DNA of 64,000 nucleotides from Flavobacteriales bacterium TMED123 (GCA_002170165.1 NHFY01000062.1:131670-195669); one strand, 5' to 3'; positions 30,263 to 40,551 are shown, counted from the first letter of the stretch. Program-made: numbers and translations. Notes: generated by a model from the sequence alone, not told the origin.

Positions 30263-30640
30263 ATGGCAAGAATTAAAGGTATAGACTTACCAAAAAACAA
30301 AAGAGGAGAAATTGGCCTTACCTATATTTATGGTATTGGCAGATCTTTTGCTAAAGCAATTTTAGACAAAGCAGATGTTCCTTACCAAACTAAAGTCCAA
30401 GATTGGGATGACAATCAGATAAATACGATTCGTTCCATTATTAATGAGGAATATAAAGTAGAAGGAGAATTGCGAGCTGAGACGCAAATCAACATTAAAA
30501 GATTGATTGATATAGGTTCTAACAGAGGTATTCGTCATAGAAAAGGTTTGCCACTTAGAGGGCAAAGAACCAAAAATAATTCTAGAACTAGAAAAGGAAA
30601 AAGAAAAACAGTTGCAAATAAAAAAGTAGCAGTTAAATAA
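30263..30640 (+). CDS. rpsM: Small ribosomal subunit protein uS13
   Basis: uS13 of the 30S head bridges to the 50S and contacts P-site tRNA through its basic tail. It has 125 residues. [28 protein letters not shown] starts it, and the C-terminal signature reads [28 protein letters not shown]. It is the first alpha-operon ribosomal protein here. Confidence 0.99.
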   Translation: MARIKGIDLPKNKRGEIGLTYIYGIGRSFAKAILDKADVPYQTKVQDWDDNQINTIRSIINEEYKVEGELRAETQINIKRLIDIGSNRGIRHRKGLPLRGQRTKNNSRTRKGKRKTVANKKVAVK

Positions 30641-30649
30641 TAAATAAAT

Positions 30650-31033
30650 ATGGCAAAGTCATCAAAAAAGAAAACTAAAGTTAGGGTAGATGCTGAAGGT
30701 CAAGCGCACATTCAAGCTACTTTTAACAATATTATTATCTCATTAACCAACAAGAATGGCCAGGTTATCTCATGGTCATCTGCTGGAAAAATGGGTTTTA
30801 GGGGGTCAAAGAAAAACACTCCATATGCTGCACAAATGGCAGCAGAAGATTGTGCTAAACCAGCAATGGAACAAGGGCTTAGAAAAGTAAAAGTATTTGT
30901 AAAAGGTCCTGGTTCAGGAAGAGAATCGGCAATTAGAGCACTCCACAATAGTGGAATTTTGGTTACTGAAATTGTAGATGTTACACCACTTCCACACAAT
31001 GGTTGTCGTCCTCCAAAAAGAAGAAGAGTATAA
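30650..31033 (+). CDS. rpsK: Small ribosomal subunit protein uS11
   Basis: uS11 lines the platform near the mRNA exit and E site. It has 127 residues. [40 protein letters not shown] and [17 protein letters not shown] are the conserved core and tail. It lies 9 bases after rpsM. Confidence 0.99.
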   Translation: MAKSSKKKTKVRVDAEGQAHIQATFNNIIISLTNKNGQVISWSSAGKMGFRGSKKNTPYAAQMAAEDCAKPAMEQGLRKVKVFVKGPGSGRESAIRALHNSGILVTEIVDVTPLPHNGCRPPKRRRV

Positions 31034-31052
31034 ATTTTAATAATAAAAGAAA

Positions 31053-31658
31053 ATGGCAAGATACACAGGTCCTACATCTAAGATAGCAAGAAAATTCGGA
31101 GAGCCAATTTTTGGTCCTGACAAAGTTCTAGACAAAAAGAATTATGGTCCAGGTCAGCATGGAAATCAAAGAAGAAGAGGAAAGCAATCCGAATACGCTA
31201 TTCAATTACAGGAAAAGCAAAAAGCAAAATATACTTATGGAATTTTAGAGAAACAATTCTCTAATCTTTTCAAAGAAGCTTTAAGACGAAAAGGAATTAC
31301 AGGTGAGATTCTTTTGCAACTATGTGAGACTAGGCTAGACAATGTGGTTTACAGATTAGGAATTGCGCCTACAAGAAGGGCAGCAAGGCAAATGGTAACG
31401 CATAAACACATTGTCGTGAATGATAATATTACCAACATCCCTTCTTATTCGTTAAAAATTGGGGATGTGGTAAGTGTAAGAGAAAAGTCACAATCATTAG
31501 AGATGGTAAGCGCATCTTTAGCAGCTTCATCTCATCAATCAGATTGGTTAGAATGGAATATAGACACCATGACAGGAAAAGTTTTGGCTTTACCTGAAAG
31601 AGAGCAAATTCCAGAAAATATTAAAGAACAACTTATTGTTGAACTTTATTCAAAGTAA
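31053..31658 (+). CDS. rpsD: Small ribosomal subunit protein uS4 (zinc-less form)
   Basis: uS4 is a primary 16S-binding protein and, in E. coli, the alpha-operon translational repressor. It has 201 residues. The N terminus [21 protein letters not shown] has no cysteine cluster, so this is the form without a zinc finger. The S4 RNA-binding domain reads [30 protein letters not shown]. It lies 19 bases after rpsK. Confidence 0.99.
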   Translation: MARYTGPTSKIARKFGEPIFGPDKVLDKKNYGPGQHGNQRRRGKQSEYAIQLQEKQKAKYTYGILEKQFSNLFKEALRRKGITGEILLQLCETRLDNVVYRLGIAPTRRAARQMVTHKHIVVNDNITNIPSYSLKIGDVVSVREKSQSLEMVSASLAASSHQSDWLEWNIDTMTGKVLALPEREQIPENIKEQLIVELYSK

Positions 31659-31681
31659 AAAATAAACTAAAAAATAAAATT

Positions 31682-32665
31682 ATGTCAATATTAAATTTTC
31701 AAAAGCCAGATGAGGTTGTAATGCTTGATTCTGATGAAAATGTAGGGAATTTTGAGTTTCGTCCGCTAGAGCCTGGATATGGCCTAACTGTTGGGAACGC
31801 AATAAGAAGAGTGCTGCTTTCTTCATTAGAGGGTTTTGCGATTACTTCTATAAAGATAGAAGGGGTGGAGCATGAATTTTCTACAATTGATGGAGTAATT
31901 GAAGATGTAACAGAAATTGTTTTGAACCTAAAAAAGATTAGGTTCAAGCAACAAATTGAAGATGAGAATAGTGAAAAGGCAATCATAAAAGTTACAAATC
32001 AAAAAACAATAACTGCAAAGGATATTGCAGCAGGACTGTCTAATTTTCAAGTATTAAATCCAGAGCAATTAATTTGTAGTTTAGATAATAATATTAATTT
32101 TGAAATGGAAATTATTATCGAAAAAGGAAGAGGGTATGTTCCAGCAGAAGAAAATTCAAATAACGATACTGCAATCGGTACTATTGCTATCGATTCTATT
32201 TTTACGCCAATTAAGAATGTAAAATATGATGTGGAGAATTATAGGGTTGAGCAAAAAACAGATTTTGAAAAATTGAATATTCATTTAGTGACAGATGGTT
32301 CAATTACGCCAAAAGATGCATTAACTGAGGCCTCAAAAATCCTTATCCAGCACTTTATGCTTTTCTCGGATGAGAAAATCACTTTTGGAAAAGATTTAGA
32401 AGATGAGTTTGATGAGGATACTTTGCATATGCGTCAACTTTTGAAAACTATGCTTTCAGAAATGGGCTTGTCGGTTAGAGCGCTAAATTGTTTAAAAACT
32501 GCAGAAGTACAAACCCTAGGCGAGTTGGTGTCTTTCAACAAATCAGATTTGCTTAAATTCAGAAACTTTGGTAAAAAATCATTAACTGAATTGGAAGCAT
32601 TGGTAGATGATAAAGGATTAACTTTTGGATTGGATATTTCCAAATATAATTTAGATAACGAATAA
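31682..32665 (+). CDS. rpoA: DNA-directed RNA polymerase subunit alpha
   Basis: Alpha subunit that dimerises to nucleate RNA polymerase assembly; 327 residues. The N-terminal domain (1 to ~230) has [26 protein letters not shown]. The flexible linker around 235-255 is acidic. The C-terminal domain has [20 protein letters not shown] and [13 protein letters not shown], the surface that contacts activators and upstream DNA elsewhere. It lies between rpsD and rplQ. Confidence 0.99.
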   Translation: MSILNFQKPDEVVMLDSDENVGNFEFRPLEPGYGLTVGNAIRRVLLSSLEGFAITSIKIEGVEHEFSTIDGVIEDVTEIVLNLKKIRFKQQIEDENSEKAIIKVTNQKTITAKDIAAGLSNFQVLNPEQLICSLDNNINFEMEIIIEKGRGYVPAEENSNNDTAIGTIAIDSIFTPIKNVKYDVENYRVEQKTDFEKLNIHLVTDGSITPKDALTEASKILIQHFMLFSDEKITFGKDLEDEFDEDTLHMRQLLKTMLSEMGLSVRALNCLKTAEVQTLGELVSFNKSDLLKFRNFGKKSLTELEALVDDKGLTFGLDISKYNLDNE

Positions 32666-32669
32666 TAAA

Positions 32670-33563
32670 ATGAGACACGGGAAGAAATTTAATCATTTAG
32701 GAAGAAAAGCGGCACACAGAAAAGCAATGCTTGCCAATATGGCTTGTTCGCTTATTCAACATAAGCGTATTCAAACTACTGTTGCAAAAGCAAAGGCATT
32801 GAGAGTGTATATTGAGCCACTTCTTACAAAATCAAAGAATGATACTACACATTCTAGAAGAACGGTATTTTCTTACCTTAAGCAAAAACAAGCGATTACC
32901 GAACTATTTGGAGATGTTGCTGCAAAAATTGCAGATCGTCCAGGTGGTTATGTTAGAATTTTGAAGATTAGTAATCGATTAGGCGACAATGCTGAGATGT
33001 GCTTTATTGAATTGGTAGATTATAATGATGACTATACAGCTGAAAAGCCTAAAAGAAAGAAAACAAGAAGAAGAGGTGGTGGTAAATCTGCTAATGAAGG
33101 GCAAAAGGTAGAAGGTGCAAGTACTGAAAAAGTTGTTAGTGAAGAAGTTGTTGAAGCTACAGTAGAAGAGGCAAGAGATATTGTTGAAGAACAGGTAGAA
33201 GAGTCACCAACAATAGAAGCGATAGAAGAAACAGCAAAAGAAGAAGTGGTTGAAGTTACACAAGAAGAGACTATAGAGGCAACTAATGAGGAGGTAGAAC
33301 AAGTTCAAGAAGAAATAGCAGGCTCTGAAACAGAAACTAAAAAAGAAGGAGAGGTTTTAGTAGCGGAAGAAACTCCTGTTGAAGCTGAAGAAGTCCAAGA
33401 AGAAGTTGAAGCAGAGGTAGAAGAGCCAGTTGAAATAACTGCAGCAGCACCTGCTGAGGAAGTAGCTGAAGAAGCTCAACAACAAGAAGCTGATAATGAG
33501 GAAGAAGAAAAAAATGAGGAGGCTACAGACAAATCGAATGAAGAGGAGAAAAAAGAAGAGTAG
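32670..33563 (+). CDS. rplQ: Large ribosomal subunit protein bL17 with very long acidic tail
   Basis: bL17 of the 50S tunnel-exit region. The core (1 to ~119) is normal: [29 protein letters not shown] and [23 protein letters not shown] basic patch ([15 protein letters not shown]) follows, then ~155 residues dominated by Glu with Val, Ala and Thr, forming irregular E-E-V and E-A-x-E-E runs to the stop. The whole tail is ~178 residues, longer than the core. bL17 is ~120-130 residues in most bacteria, with shorter tails in some Bacteroidota. The frame is open, and the stop lies 27 bases before the terminator hairpin, so the tail looks real. Its function is unknown; disorder is inferred from composition. 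Confidence 0.97.
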   Translation: MRHGKKFNHLGRKAAHRKAMLANMACSLIQHKRIQTTVAKAKALRVYIEPLLTKSKNDTTHSRRTVFSYLKQKQAITELFGDVAAKIADRPGGYVRILKISNRLGDNAEMCFIELVDYNDDYTAEKPKRKKTRRRGGGKSANEGQKVEGASTEKVVSEEVVEATVEEARDIVEEQVEESPTIEAIEETAKEEVVEVTQEETIEATNEEVEQVQEEIAGSETETKKEGEVLVAEETPVEAEEVQEEVEAEVEEPVEITAAAPAEEVAEEAQQQEADNEEEEKNEEATDKSNEEEKKEE

Positions 33564-33589
33564 GATGAAATAATTTTTAATAATTAAAT

Positions 33590-33621
33590 GGATAGAGCTT
33601 TCTGCTTTGTCCTTTTTTTTT
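33590..33621 (+). terminator. Terminator closing the ribosomal superoperon
   Basis: GGATAGAGC (33590-33598) pairs with GCTTTGTCC (33604-33612) over nine positions including two G-U pairs, with a TTTCT loop, followed by T9. It lies 27 bases after the rplQ stop and 20 before the carA ATG. Confidence 0.75.
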
Positions 33622-33640
33622 AATTTTATTTTAGAAAAAG

Positions 33641-34744
33641 ATGAAATACAATAAAAGAGAAAAGGCAATCCTCATGTTGCAAGATGGTACTATTTTTCAT
33701 GGTAAAGCCAATGGAATATTAGGGACGGCAACAGGAGAGCTTTGTTTTAATACAGGGATGACTGGCTATCAAGAAGTATTTACCGATCCTTCTTATTATG
33801 GTCAATTGATGATTACCACTAATGCGCATATTGGAAACTATGGCGTGCATAATGAGGAGGTGGAATCAGATGGTATGAAGATTGCAGGGCTCATTTGTAA
33901 GAACTTTAACTTGGGATATTCAAGAGTTGCAGGAGATGGCGATTTACAATCCTATTTTGAAGATCAAAATAAAGTAGTTATTTCTGATGTAGATACTAGA
34001 GCGGTTGTTCGTCATATTCGAGATAAAGGCGCTATGAATGCTATTATATCAACAGAAACCACTGATATTGATGTGTTGTCTAAGCGTTTGGCTGAGGTCC
34101 CGTCAATGGAAGGTTTAGAGCTTTCTTCTTCTGTTTCTACAAAGGAACCATACTTTATTGGAGATGAGTCGGCAGCATTAAAAGTTGCAGTTTTAGATTT
34201 AGGTGTTAAAAAGAATATTTTAAGATGTATGACAGATAGAGGTTGCTACTTAAAAGTTTTTCCAATGCACACTACTTATGAGGAGATGAAAGCTTGGAAT
34301 CCTGATGGCTTCTTCTTGTCAAATGGTCCAGGTGATCCTTCAGCTATGCCGGAAGTTATAGAACAAGTAAAGAAAATAACGGCTGATGGTAGAGCGGTTT
34401 TTGGAATTTGTTTAGGCCATCAAGCGCTTGCACTTTCTGAAGGGATTTCTACTTATAAAATGCACAATGGTCATAGAGGTATTAATCATCCAGTAAAAAA
34501 TTTAGCTAGCGGAAAAGCTGAGGTTACTTCACAAAATCATGGTTTTGGAATTTCTAAACAGGACATTCAAAATAATGCTAATGTAGAAATTACACACATT
34601 AATTTGAATGACGATACTGTTGAGGGTATAAAAATCAAGAATAAGAATTGTTTCTCTGTTCAATATCATCCAGAGTCCTCACCAGGACCACACGATTCAA
34701 GATATTTATTTGACCATTTTGTAAATAATATAAAAGACAACTAA
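33641..34744 (+). CDS. carA: Carbamoyl-phosphate synthase small (glutaminase) subunit
   Basis: Hydrolyses glutamine and passes ammonia to the large subunit CarB, making carbamoyl phosphate for pyrimidines and arginine. It has 367 residues. The N-terminal CPSase_sm domain has [38 protein letters not shown]. The class I glutaminase domain has the nucleophile Cys257 (GICLGHQ) and His343/Glu345 ([12 protein letters not shown]). carB is not in this window. Its stop overlaps the eno start by one base (TAATG). Confidence 0.98.
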   Translation: MKYNKREKAILMLQDGTIFHGKANGILGTATGELCFNTGMTGYQEVFTDPSYYGQLMITTNAHIGNYGVHNEEVESDGMKIAGLICKNFNLGYSRVAGDGDLQSYFEDQNKVVISDVDTRAVVRHIRDKGAMNAIISTETTDIDVLSKRLAEVPSMEGLELSSSVSTKEPYFIGDESAALKVAVLDLGVKKNILRCMTDRGCYLKVFPMHTTYEEMKAWNPDGFFLSNGPGDPSAMPEVIEQVKKITADGRAVFGICLGHQALALSEGISTYKMHNGHRGINHPVKNLASGKAEVTSQNHGFGISKQDIQNNANVEITHINLNDDTVEGIKIKNKNCFSVQYHPESSPGPHDSRYLFDHFVNNIKDN

Positions 34745-36030
34745 TGAGTAAAATTGAAAAGATTCATGCTCGTCAAATTTTAGATTCTAGAGGAAATCCT
34801 ACAGTTGAGGCAGAAGTAATTACCACCAACAATGTAGTTGGAAGAGCTGCTGTTCCTTCTGGGGCATCAACAGGAAAGTATGAGGCAGTAGAATTAAGAG
34901 ATGGAGATAAAACAGTTTACCTTGGTAAAGGTGTTTTGAAAGCTGTTGAGAATGTTAAAACCGTAATTTCACAAGAGTTAAAGGGAATAAGTGTGATGCA
35001 GCAATCGCTTATAGATAATAAGATGATTGCATTAGATGGCACTTCAAATAAGGAAAAACTTGGTGCAAATGCAATGCTTGCTGTTTCTCTTGCTTGTGCA
35101 AAAGCTTCTGCCATTGAGCAAAATAAGAATCTATTTACCACAATAGGAAAGGCTGACGCATCTATCTTACCAATTCCCATGATGAATATCTTAAATGGAG
35201 GCTCTCATGCTGATAACAGTATAGACTTTCAAGAATTTATGGTAATGCCTGTAGGTGCTCAATCTTTTTCTGATGCTTTAAGAATGGGAACTGAAGTATT
35301 TCATCATTTAAAGACAGAATTGCAATCTCAAGGATATTCTACAAATGTTGGAGATGAAGGAGGATTTGCGTCTAATTTAGGTTCTAATGAAGAAGCTATT
35401 GAAATCGTATTAAAAGCCATTGGTTCTGCTGGCTACAGAGCAGGAGAGGATATTTATATTGCTATGGATGCTGCCGCTTCTGAATTTTACAATGCTGAAG
35501 AAAATGTGTATCATTTTCATCAATCAACAGGAGATAAATTAACTCCAGCTGAGATGGTTGATTATTGGGTAAATTGGACAAAAAAATATCCAATACTTTC
35601 TATTGAAGACGGATTGGATGAAGATGATTGGTATGCTTGGAAAGATTTAACAAGCAAGATTGGAGACAAGGTACAGTTAGTAGGAGATGATTTATTTGTA
35701 ACTAATGTGGAAAGGCTTTCAAGGGGAATTCAGAATCAGACAGCCAATTCTATTTTAATAAAAGTAAATCAGATTGGCACATTAACCGAAACTATAAATG
35801 CCGTGAAAATGGCACAAAACAATGGATACACTTCTGTAATGAGCCACAGGTCAGGAGAGACTGAAGATACGACTATAGCTGATTTGGCTGTTGCTTTAAG
35901 TTGCGGACAGATTAAAACAGGTTCGGCTTCTCGTTCTGATAGAATGGCAAAATACAATCAGTTGCTAAGAATTGAAGAAATCTTAGCGAAAGATGCGGTT
36001 TATCCAGGAAAAAACTTTATATTGGGCTAG
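34744..36030 (+). CDS. eno: Enolase
   Basis: Converts 2-phosphoglycerate to phosphoenolpyruvate in glycolysis and gluconeogenesis. It has 428 residues. [35 protein letters not shown] and NVGDEGGFA (catalytic Glu) are intact. The family signature reads [14 protein letters not shown], with the catalytic Lys, then [18 protein letters not shown]. It overlaps carA by one base and is 21 bases before gltA. Confidence 0.99.
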   Translation: MSKIEKIHARQILDSRGNPTVEAEVITTNNVVGRAAVPSGASTGKYEAVELRDGDKTVYLGKGVLKAVENVKTVISQELKGISVMQQSLIDNKMIALDGTSNKEKLGANAMLAVSLACAKASAIEQNKNLFTTIGKADASILPIPMMNILNGGSHADNSIDFQEFMVMPVGAQSFSDALRMGTEVFHHLKTELQSQGYSTNVGDEGGFASNLGSNEEAIEIVLKAIGSAGYRAGEDIYIAMDAAASEFYNAEENVYHFHQSTGDKLTPAEMVDYWVNWTKKYPILSIEDGLDEDDWYAWKDLTSKIGDKVQLVGDDLFVTNVERLSRGIQNQTANSILIKVNQIGTLTETINAVKMAQNNGYTSVMSHRSGETEDTTIADLAVALSCGQIKTGSASRSDRMAKYNQLLRIEEILAKDAVYPGKNFILG

Positions 36031-36051
36031 TTTAAATTTTTGTAAGAGAAT

Positions 36052-37338
36052 ATGGCAAAGAAAGCAGAATTACACATTGATGGAGAAATTATTGAATTGC
36101 CAGTAATTACTGGTACTGAGAATGAAACTGCAATTGATATCAGCAGATTAAGAGCAGAAACGGGAGTTATTACTTTAGACAAAGGATTCAAAAACACAGG
36201 ATCTACCCAAAGTGGAATAACATTTCTGGATGGCGAAAAAGGGATTTTGCGATATAGAGGTTATGCTATAGAAGAATTAGCTGAGGAATCTTCTTTTTTG
36301 GAAGTAGCATTCTTGCTTATTTATGGCGAATTACCAACAAGTGAAGATTTGGCTGCATTTGAAAAAGAGATCTCTGAACACACATTGGTTCATGAAGATG
36401 TAAGATCTATTTTGGATGGGTTTCCTTCCAAAGCACATCCAATGGGTGTACTTTCTTCATTAGTATCTTCATTAACTGCTTTTTATCCAAAATCTTTAGA
36501 TCCTAATCGTTCAGTAGAAGAAATTAACGGAACCATCATTCGTTCTATTGCAAAATTACCAACACTTGCTGCATGGAGTTTCAAAAACAGGATGCGTCAG
36601 CCCGTAATTTACCCAGATAATTCTCTTGGGTATTGTGAGAATTTTATTAGAATGATGTTCTCACTACCTACGCTTAATTATGAAGTAAATCCAGTTGTAG
36701 CAAGTGCATTAAACAAACTTTTAATTTTGCATGCTGATCACGAACAAAATTGTTCTGCATCAACTGTTCGTATTGTTGGATCTTCTCATGCAAGTTTATA
36801 CGCTTCTGTTTCAGCAGGAATTGCAGCACTTTGGGGCCCTCTTCATGGAGGAGCAAATCAGGCAGTGATTGAGATGCTCGAACAAATAAAAGATGATGGA
36901 GGTGATGTAGATAAGTATGTTGCTAAGGCAAAAGACAGATCCGATTCATTCCGTTTAATGGGATTCGGGCATAGGGTATACAAAAGTTTTGATCCTAGAG
37001 CAACCATTATTAAAAAAGCTGCAGATGAGGTTTTAGGGCAATTAGGGGTCGAAGATCCAGTGCTTGATATTGCAAAGAAGTTAGAGCAAGTAGCGCTAAA
37101 TGACGAATATTTTAAAGTTAAAGGATTGTATCCTAATGTAGATTTCTATTCAGGGATAATTTACAGAGCTATAGGGATTCCAACAGATATGTTTACGGTT
37201 ATGTTTGCATTAGGAAGACTTCCAGGCTGGATTGCACAATGGAAAGAAATGAGAGAGAATGGAGAGCCTATTGGAAGGCCAAGGCAAATTTATACGGGTG
37301 CTACAGAAAGAAAATATGTTCCAATCGAAAAAAGATAA
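36052..37338 (+). CDS. gltA: Citrate synthase
   Basis: Condenses oxaloacetate and acetyl-CoA at the entry of the TCA cycle. At 428 residues it has the length of the Gram-negative hexameric (type II) enzymes. Active-site segments are LHGGANQAVIEML and MGFGHRVYKSFDPRA (catalytic His residues) and LYPNVDFYSG (catalytic Asp). The N-terminal ~60 residues form the beta-rich domain of type II enzymes. It closes the carA-eno-gltA group, followed by a hairpin terminator. Confidence 0.98.
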   Translation: MAKKAELHIDGEIIELPVITGTENETAIDISRLRAETGVITLDKGFKNTGSTQSGITFLDGEKGILRYRGYAIEELAEESSFLEVAFLLIYGELPTSEDLAAFEKEISEHTLVHEDVRSILDGFPSKAHPMGVLSSLVSSLTAFYPKSLDPNRSVEEINGTIIRSIAKLPTLAAWSFKNRMRQPVIYPDNSLGYCENFIRMMFSLPTLNYEVNPVVASALNKLLILHADHEQNCSASTVRIVGSSHASLYASVSAGIAALWGPLHGGANQAVIEMLEQIKDDGGDVDKYVAKAKDRSDSFRLMGFGHRVYKSFDPRATIIKKAADEVLGQLGVEDPVLDIAKKLEQVALNDEYFKVKGLYPNVDFYSGIIYRAIGIPTDMFTVMFALGRLPGWIAQWKEMRENGEPIGRPRQIYTGATERKYVPIEKR

Positions 37339-37352
37339 AAGAATTTAATTTT

Positions 37353-37385
37353 AAAAAAAGGGGAGTCATTGGCTTCCCTTTTTTA
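37353..37385 (+). terminator. Terminator after gltA
   Basis: AAAAAGGGGAG (37355-37365) pairs with CTTCCCTTTTT (37373-37383) with one G-U pair and a seven-base loop, in an A-tract/T-tract context. It lies 14 bases after the gltA stop. Confidence 0.8.
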
Positions 37386-37391
37386 TTTTTG
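37384..37391 (+). promoter_or_regulatory. -7 box of the UbiD-family gene
   Basis: TATTTTTG fits TAnnTTTG and lies only 4 bases before the ATG at 37396, overlapping the tail of the gltA terminator. A start site 4-7 bases after the box would make the mRNA essentially leaderless. Pattern match only. Confidence 0.4.
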
Positions 37392-37395
37392 AGCT

Positions 37396-39132
37396 ATGGC
37401 TTATAAGAATTTACAACAGTGTATTTCAGATTTACAGAAAAATGGAGAAGTAAGAATTGTCTCTGAGGAAGTAAGTCCTGATTTACATATGGCTTCTATT
37501 CATTTAGATGAGTTTAAAGAAGGTAAAAAAACATTGTTATTTGAATCAATTAAGGGGACAAAATATAGGTCTGTTTCTAATTTATTTGGAACTTTAGAAA
37601 GAGGAAAGTTTCTTTTTAGAGATAGTATGTCTTTTGTAAAGAATTTAATTGCATTAAAATTAAACCCTACCAATGCATTAAATAATCCTGTAAAATCACT
37701 ATTTACAATTATAAATGGAATTTATTCTATTCCAAAAAAAGTTTCTTTTCCAAAATCATTTAAAGAAATAAAGATAGAGGACTTGCCTCAAATAAAATGC
37801 TGGAAAGAGGATGGGGGAGCTTTTATCACTTTACCTCAAGTATATTCAGAGGATTTAGAAAATCCTGGAATTCTGAACTCAAATTTAGGAATGTATCGCA
37901 TTCAACTTTCAGGAAATGATTATGAGTTGAATAAGGAAGTTGGTATGCATTATCAAATCCATAGAGGAATAGGAGTGCATCAAAAGAAAGCAATTAAAAA
38001 AGGAGAACCTTTAAAGGTGTCTATTTTTGTAGGAGGACCTCCTGCACATACTTTTGCTGCCGTTATGCCACTTCCTGAAGGCATGTCAGAATTATCTTTT
38101 GCAGGAGTATTAGCAAAAAGAAGGTTTAGGTATGCAAAGAAGGATGGTTATACCATTTCTGCAGATGCGGACTTTGTAATTTGTGGAGAATTACACTCAA
38201 ATGATTTAAAACCTGAAGGTCCTTTTGGAGATCATTTAGGTTATTATAGTTTAAAACATGAATTTCCAGTTTTGAGAGTTCATAAGGTGTATGCAAAAGA
38301 AAATGGAATATGGCCTTTTACTGTGGTGGGTCGACCTCCACAAGAGGACTCTCAGTTTGGAGCTCTTATTCATGAGATAAGTGGTAAAGCAATTGAGAAA
38401 GAAATACCTGGTTTAAAATCACTTAATGCTGTAGATGATTCTGGTGTTCATCCATTATTACTGGCTGTAGGAAGCGAACGATACACCCCTTATAATCCAA
38501 CTAAAAAACCACAAGAGTTACTTACTATCGCAAATCGTATTTTGGGAACAGGACAAGTTTCCTTAGCAAAATTTCTATTTATTTGTGATGAGGAAAACGG
38601 ACCTAATGTAAATAATAAAGAGGAATATTTTACGCATTTTCTAGAGAGGGTAGATTGGGCAAGAGATTTACATTTCCAAACTAAAACTACTATAGATACT
38701 TTAGATTATAGTGGAGATGGACTCAATGAGGGGTCGAAAGTTGTAATAGCTGCTGCAGGAGAGATAAAAAGAAGACTATCAGAGAGTTTAACTCAAATTG
38801 ATTTACCGACAGGATTTTCAAATCCTAATTTAGTAAGCAATGGAAATTTAGTTGTTGAGGGTAATGGGGCAATTAAAGATTTAATTTCTATTTTAGAACA
38901 ACAAAATTTGGAGGAGATAGGGCTTATAACTTTAGTAGATGATTCTCAATTTGTTAGTGAAGATTTTTCTAATTGGCTCTGGGTTACTTTTACACGTTCC
39001 AATCCAGCTAGTGATATTTATGGACTTAATTCAGAAACTAAGAACAAACATTATTCATGTTCTATACCTGTTATTGATGCTAGAATAAAAGCACATCACG
39101 CACCTATTTTGGAGAGATATGTTTCTTCTTAA
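37396..39132 (+). CDS. UbiD-family prenylated-FMN decarboxylase
   Basis: Member of the UbiD family of non-oxidative (de)carboxylases that use prenylated FMN; 578 residues. Visible signatures are the PGILNSNLGMYRIQLSG segment, MHYQIHRGIGVHQKKA, FVGGPPAHTFAAVMPLPEGMSE, and EGPFGDHLGYYS at 274-285, where the first Glu belongs to the catalytic and metal-binding region. The 37396 start follows a -7-like box. UbiD itself acts in ubiquinone synthesis, but this genome makes menaquinone, judging by mqnA, so the substrate may differ: a menaquinone-route or aromatic acid decarboxylation is possible. I see no UbiX in the window. Its 3' end overlaps the convergent helicase gene by 29 bases. Confidence 0.9.
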   Translation: MAYKNLQQCISDLQKNGEVRIVSEEVSPDLHMASIHLDEFKEGKKTLLFESIKGTKYRSVSNLFGTLERGKFLFRDSMSFVKNLIALKLNPTNALNNPVKSLFTIINGIYSIPKKVSFPKSFKEIKIEDLPQIKCWKEDGGAFITLPQVYSEDLENPGILNSNLGMYRIQLSGNDYELNKEVGMHYQIHRGIGVHQKKAIKKGEPLKVSIFVGGPPAHTFAAVMPLPEGMSELSFAGVLAKRRFRYAKKDGYTISADADFVICGELHSNDLKPEGPFGDHLGYYSLKHEFPVLRVHKVYAKENGIWPFTVVGRPPQEDSQFGALIHEISGKAIEKEIPGLKSLNAVDDSGVHPLLLAVGSERYTPYNPTKKPQELLTIANRILGTGQVSLAKFLFICDEENGPNVNNKEEYFTHFLERVDWARDLHFQTKTTIDTLDYSGDGLNEGSKVVIAAAGEIKRRLSESLTQIDLPTGFSNPNLVSNGNLVVEGNGAIKDLISILEQQNLEEIGLITLVDDSQFVSEDFSNWLWVTFTRSNPASDIYGLNSETKNKHYSCSIPVIDARIKAHHAPILERYVSS

Positions 39133-40330
39133 ACTTTTTGTTGTTCCACTTTCTTTTTTTCTTTTTCTTAGTAAGTAATTTGTATTCAGGAGCTTTTTCA
39201 AAACCATTTGGTAAGTCCAATTTAGTAATTTCTTTTTCAATTAGCTTTTCAATTTCCATAAAGTTCTTCACTTGTTTTGGATTTATAAAGGTAATTGCTT
39301 CTCCCGTTCTGTCTGCTCTGGCAGTTCTTCCGATCCTATGTACATAATCTTCTGCATCATGAGGCACTTCATAATTGATCACTAGCTCAATTCCTTTAAT
39401 GTCTATTCCTCTAGATAGAATGTCAGTTGCAACTAAAATCTTTATTCTCTTATTTTTAAAATCACGAATAGTTTGTTCTCTTTGTTCTTGATCTAATCCC
39501 GAATGCATTTCTGAAGATTTCATACCTGCTTTATTAAGTGTCTTTTTAATTTCTCTTACACTTTTTATACTTGAAGCAAAAACCAAAACATGACTCAAAT
39601 CTTTACCTTTTCCTTTTAATATTTCTCTAACTAATTTTACTTTTTGACTATCGTGAGTCATATAAGCGTATTGTGTAAGTCCTTCAGCTGGCTTGGATAT
39701 TGCCAAGCTGATACTCTCCGGATTTTTTAGAATATTATTTGCAAGCTCTCTGATTTTTGGCGGCATGGTTGCTGAAAATAAAAGATTCTGTCTTTCTTTT
39801 GGTAGCTCACTTGCAATTTTCATGATGTCATCATAAAAGCCCATGTCTAACATTCTGTCTGCCTCATCCAATATAAAATGCTTTACTCCAGAAGTGTCAA
39901 AATAATTAAAATCTAAATGTGCTAATAACCTTCCTGGAGTACAGATGATAATGTCTGCTCCTTTTTTTAAAGCTTGTTTCTGGTTGTCAAATTCTATACC
40001 AGTTCCTCCACCATAAATAGGGTAGGATGAAGAGTTGGTAAAATAGGAGAATCCTTCAATTTGTCTGTCAATTTGTTTGGCAAGCTCCCTAGTAGGAGCG
40101 ATAATAATAGTGTTTACTTTATTATTTTGCTTGGTCTTAGTAAGTTTATCTAAAATAGGAAGAACAAAGGCAGCTGTTTTTCCTGTTCCTGTTTGTGCGC
40201 AAGCTATTAAATCATTATCTTTTTGAATGATTGGTATCGCTTGCTGCTGTATTGGGGTTGCATCTTCAAATCCCATCATATCTAAACCGTCTTGCAGTTC
40301 GTTTCCGAAGTTAAATGTTGTAAATTTCAT
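39104..40330 (-). CDS. DEAD-box RNA helicase (RhlE-like)
   Basis: ATP-dependent RNA helicase, likely in ribosome assembly or mRNA turnover; 408 residues. Motifs in order are the Q motif with Phe8 and TPIQQQAIP (25-33), motif I AQTGTGKT (45-52), Ia PTRELAKQ (79-86), Ib TPGRL (131-135), II DEAD (155-158), III SAT, V RGIDIKG and VI HRIGRTAR. A short Lys-rich tail ends it. It resembles the RhlE subgroup, but that assignment is by general look. The last 29 bases overlap the UbiD-family gene tail to tail. Confidence 0.95.
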   Translation of the reverse strand: MKFTTFNFGNELQDGLDMMGFEDATPIQQQAIPIIQKDNDLIACAQTGTGKTAAFVLPILDKLTKTKQNNKVNTIIIAPTRELAKQIDRQIEGFSYFTNSSSYPIYGGGTGIEFDNQKQALKKGADIIICTPGRLLAHLDFNYFDTSGVKHFILDEADRMLDMGFYDDIMKIASELPKERQNLLFSATMPPKIRELANNILKNPESISLAISKPAEGLTQYAYMTHDSQKVKLVREILKGKGKDLSHVLVFASSIKSVREIKKTLNKAGMKSSEMHSGLDQEQREQTIRDFKNKRIKILVATDILSRGIDIKGIELVINYEVPHDAEDYVHRIGRTARADRTGEAITFINPKQVKNFMEIEKLIEKEITKLDLPNGFEKAPEYKLLTKKKKKRKWNNKKFKKKHISPK

Positions 40331-40342
40331 TGGCTAAAGATA

Positions 40343-40551
40343 CTAAAAACAATATCTATTTTCCTCAATGAGTTTTTCTGCAATTTCTTTTCTCATCTGT
40401 TTAGTGTTAATGTTGTAAACTTTTGTGAATCGTTTTAGGCCCATTAATAAATTCTTTGTTCGTCTCCTTCTGCAAAATGATACGCAATATGCGATCTAAT
40501 AATTCCAGATCTAATTACCACTGCCTTATTAATATGTTTATTTAGTTTCAT
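40343..40551 (-). pseudogene. Possible broken small gene after the MarR regulator
   Basis: A minus-strand ATG at 40551 overlaps the MarR stop region in another frame, as coupled genes do. It reads MKLNKHINKAVVIRSGIIR, then SHIAYHFAEGDEQR, and soon stops. Shifting two bases reopens a frame (NLLMGLKRFTKVYNINTKQM, then RKEIAEKLIEENRYCF) to a stop at 40343. The total is 209 bases, consistent with one frame error. I recognise no family, so it may be non-coding sequence. Confidence 0.3.
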
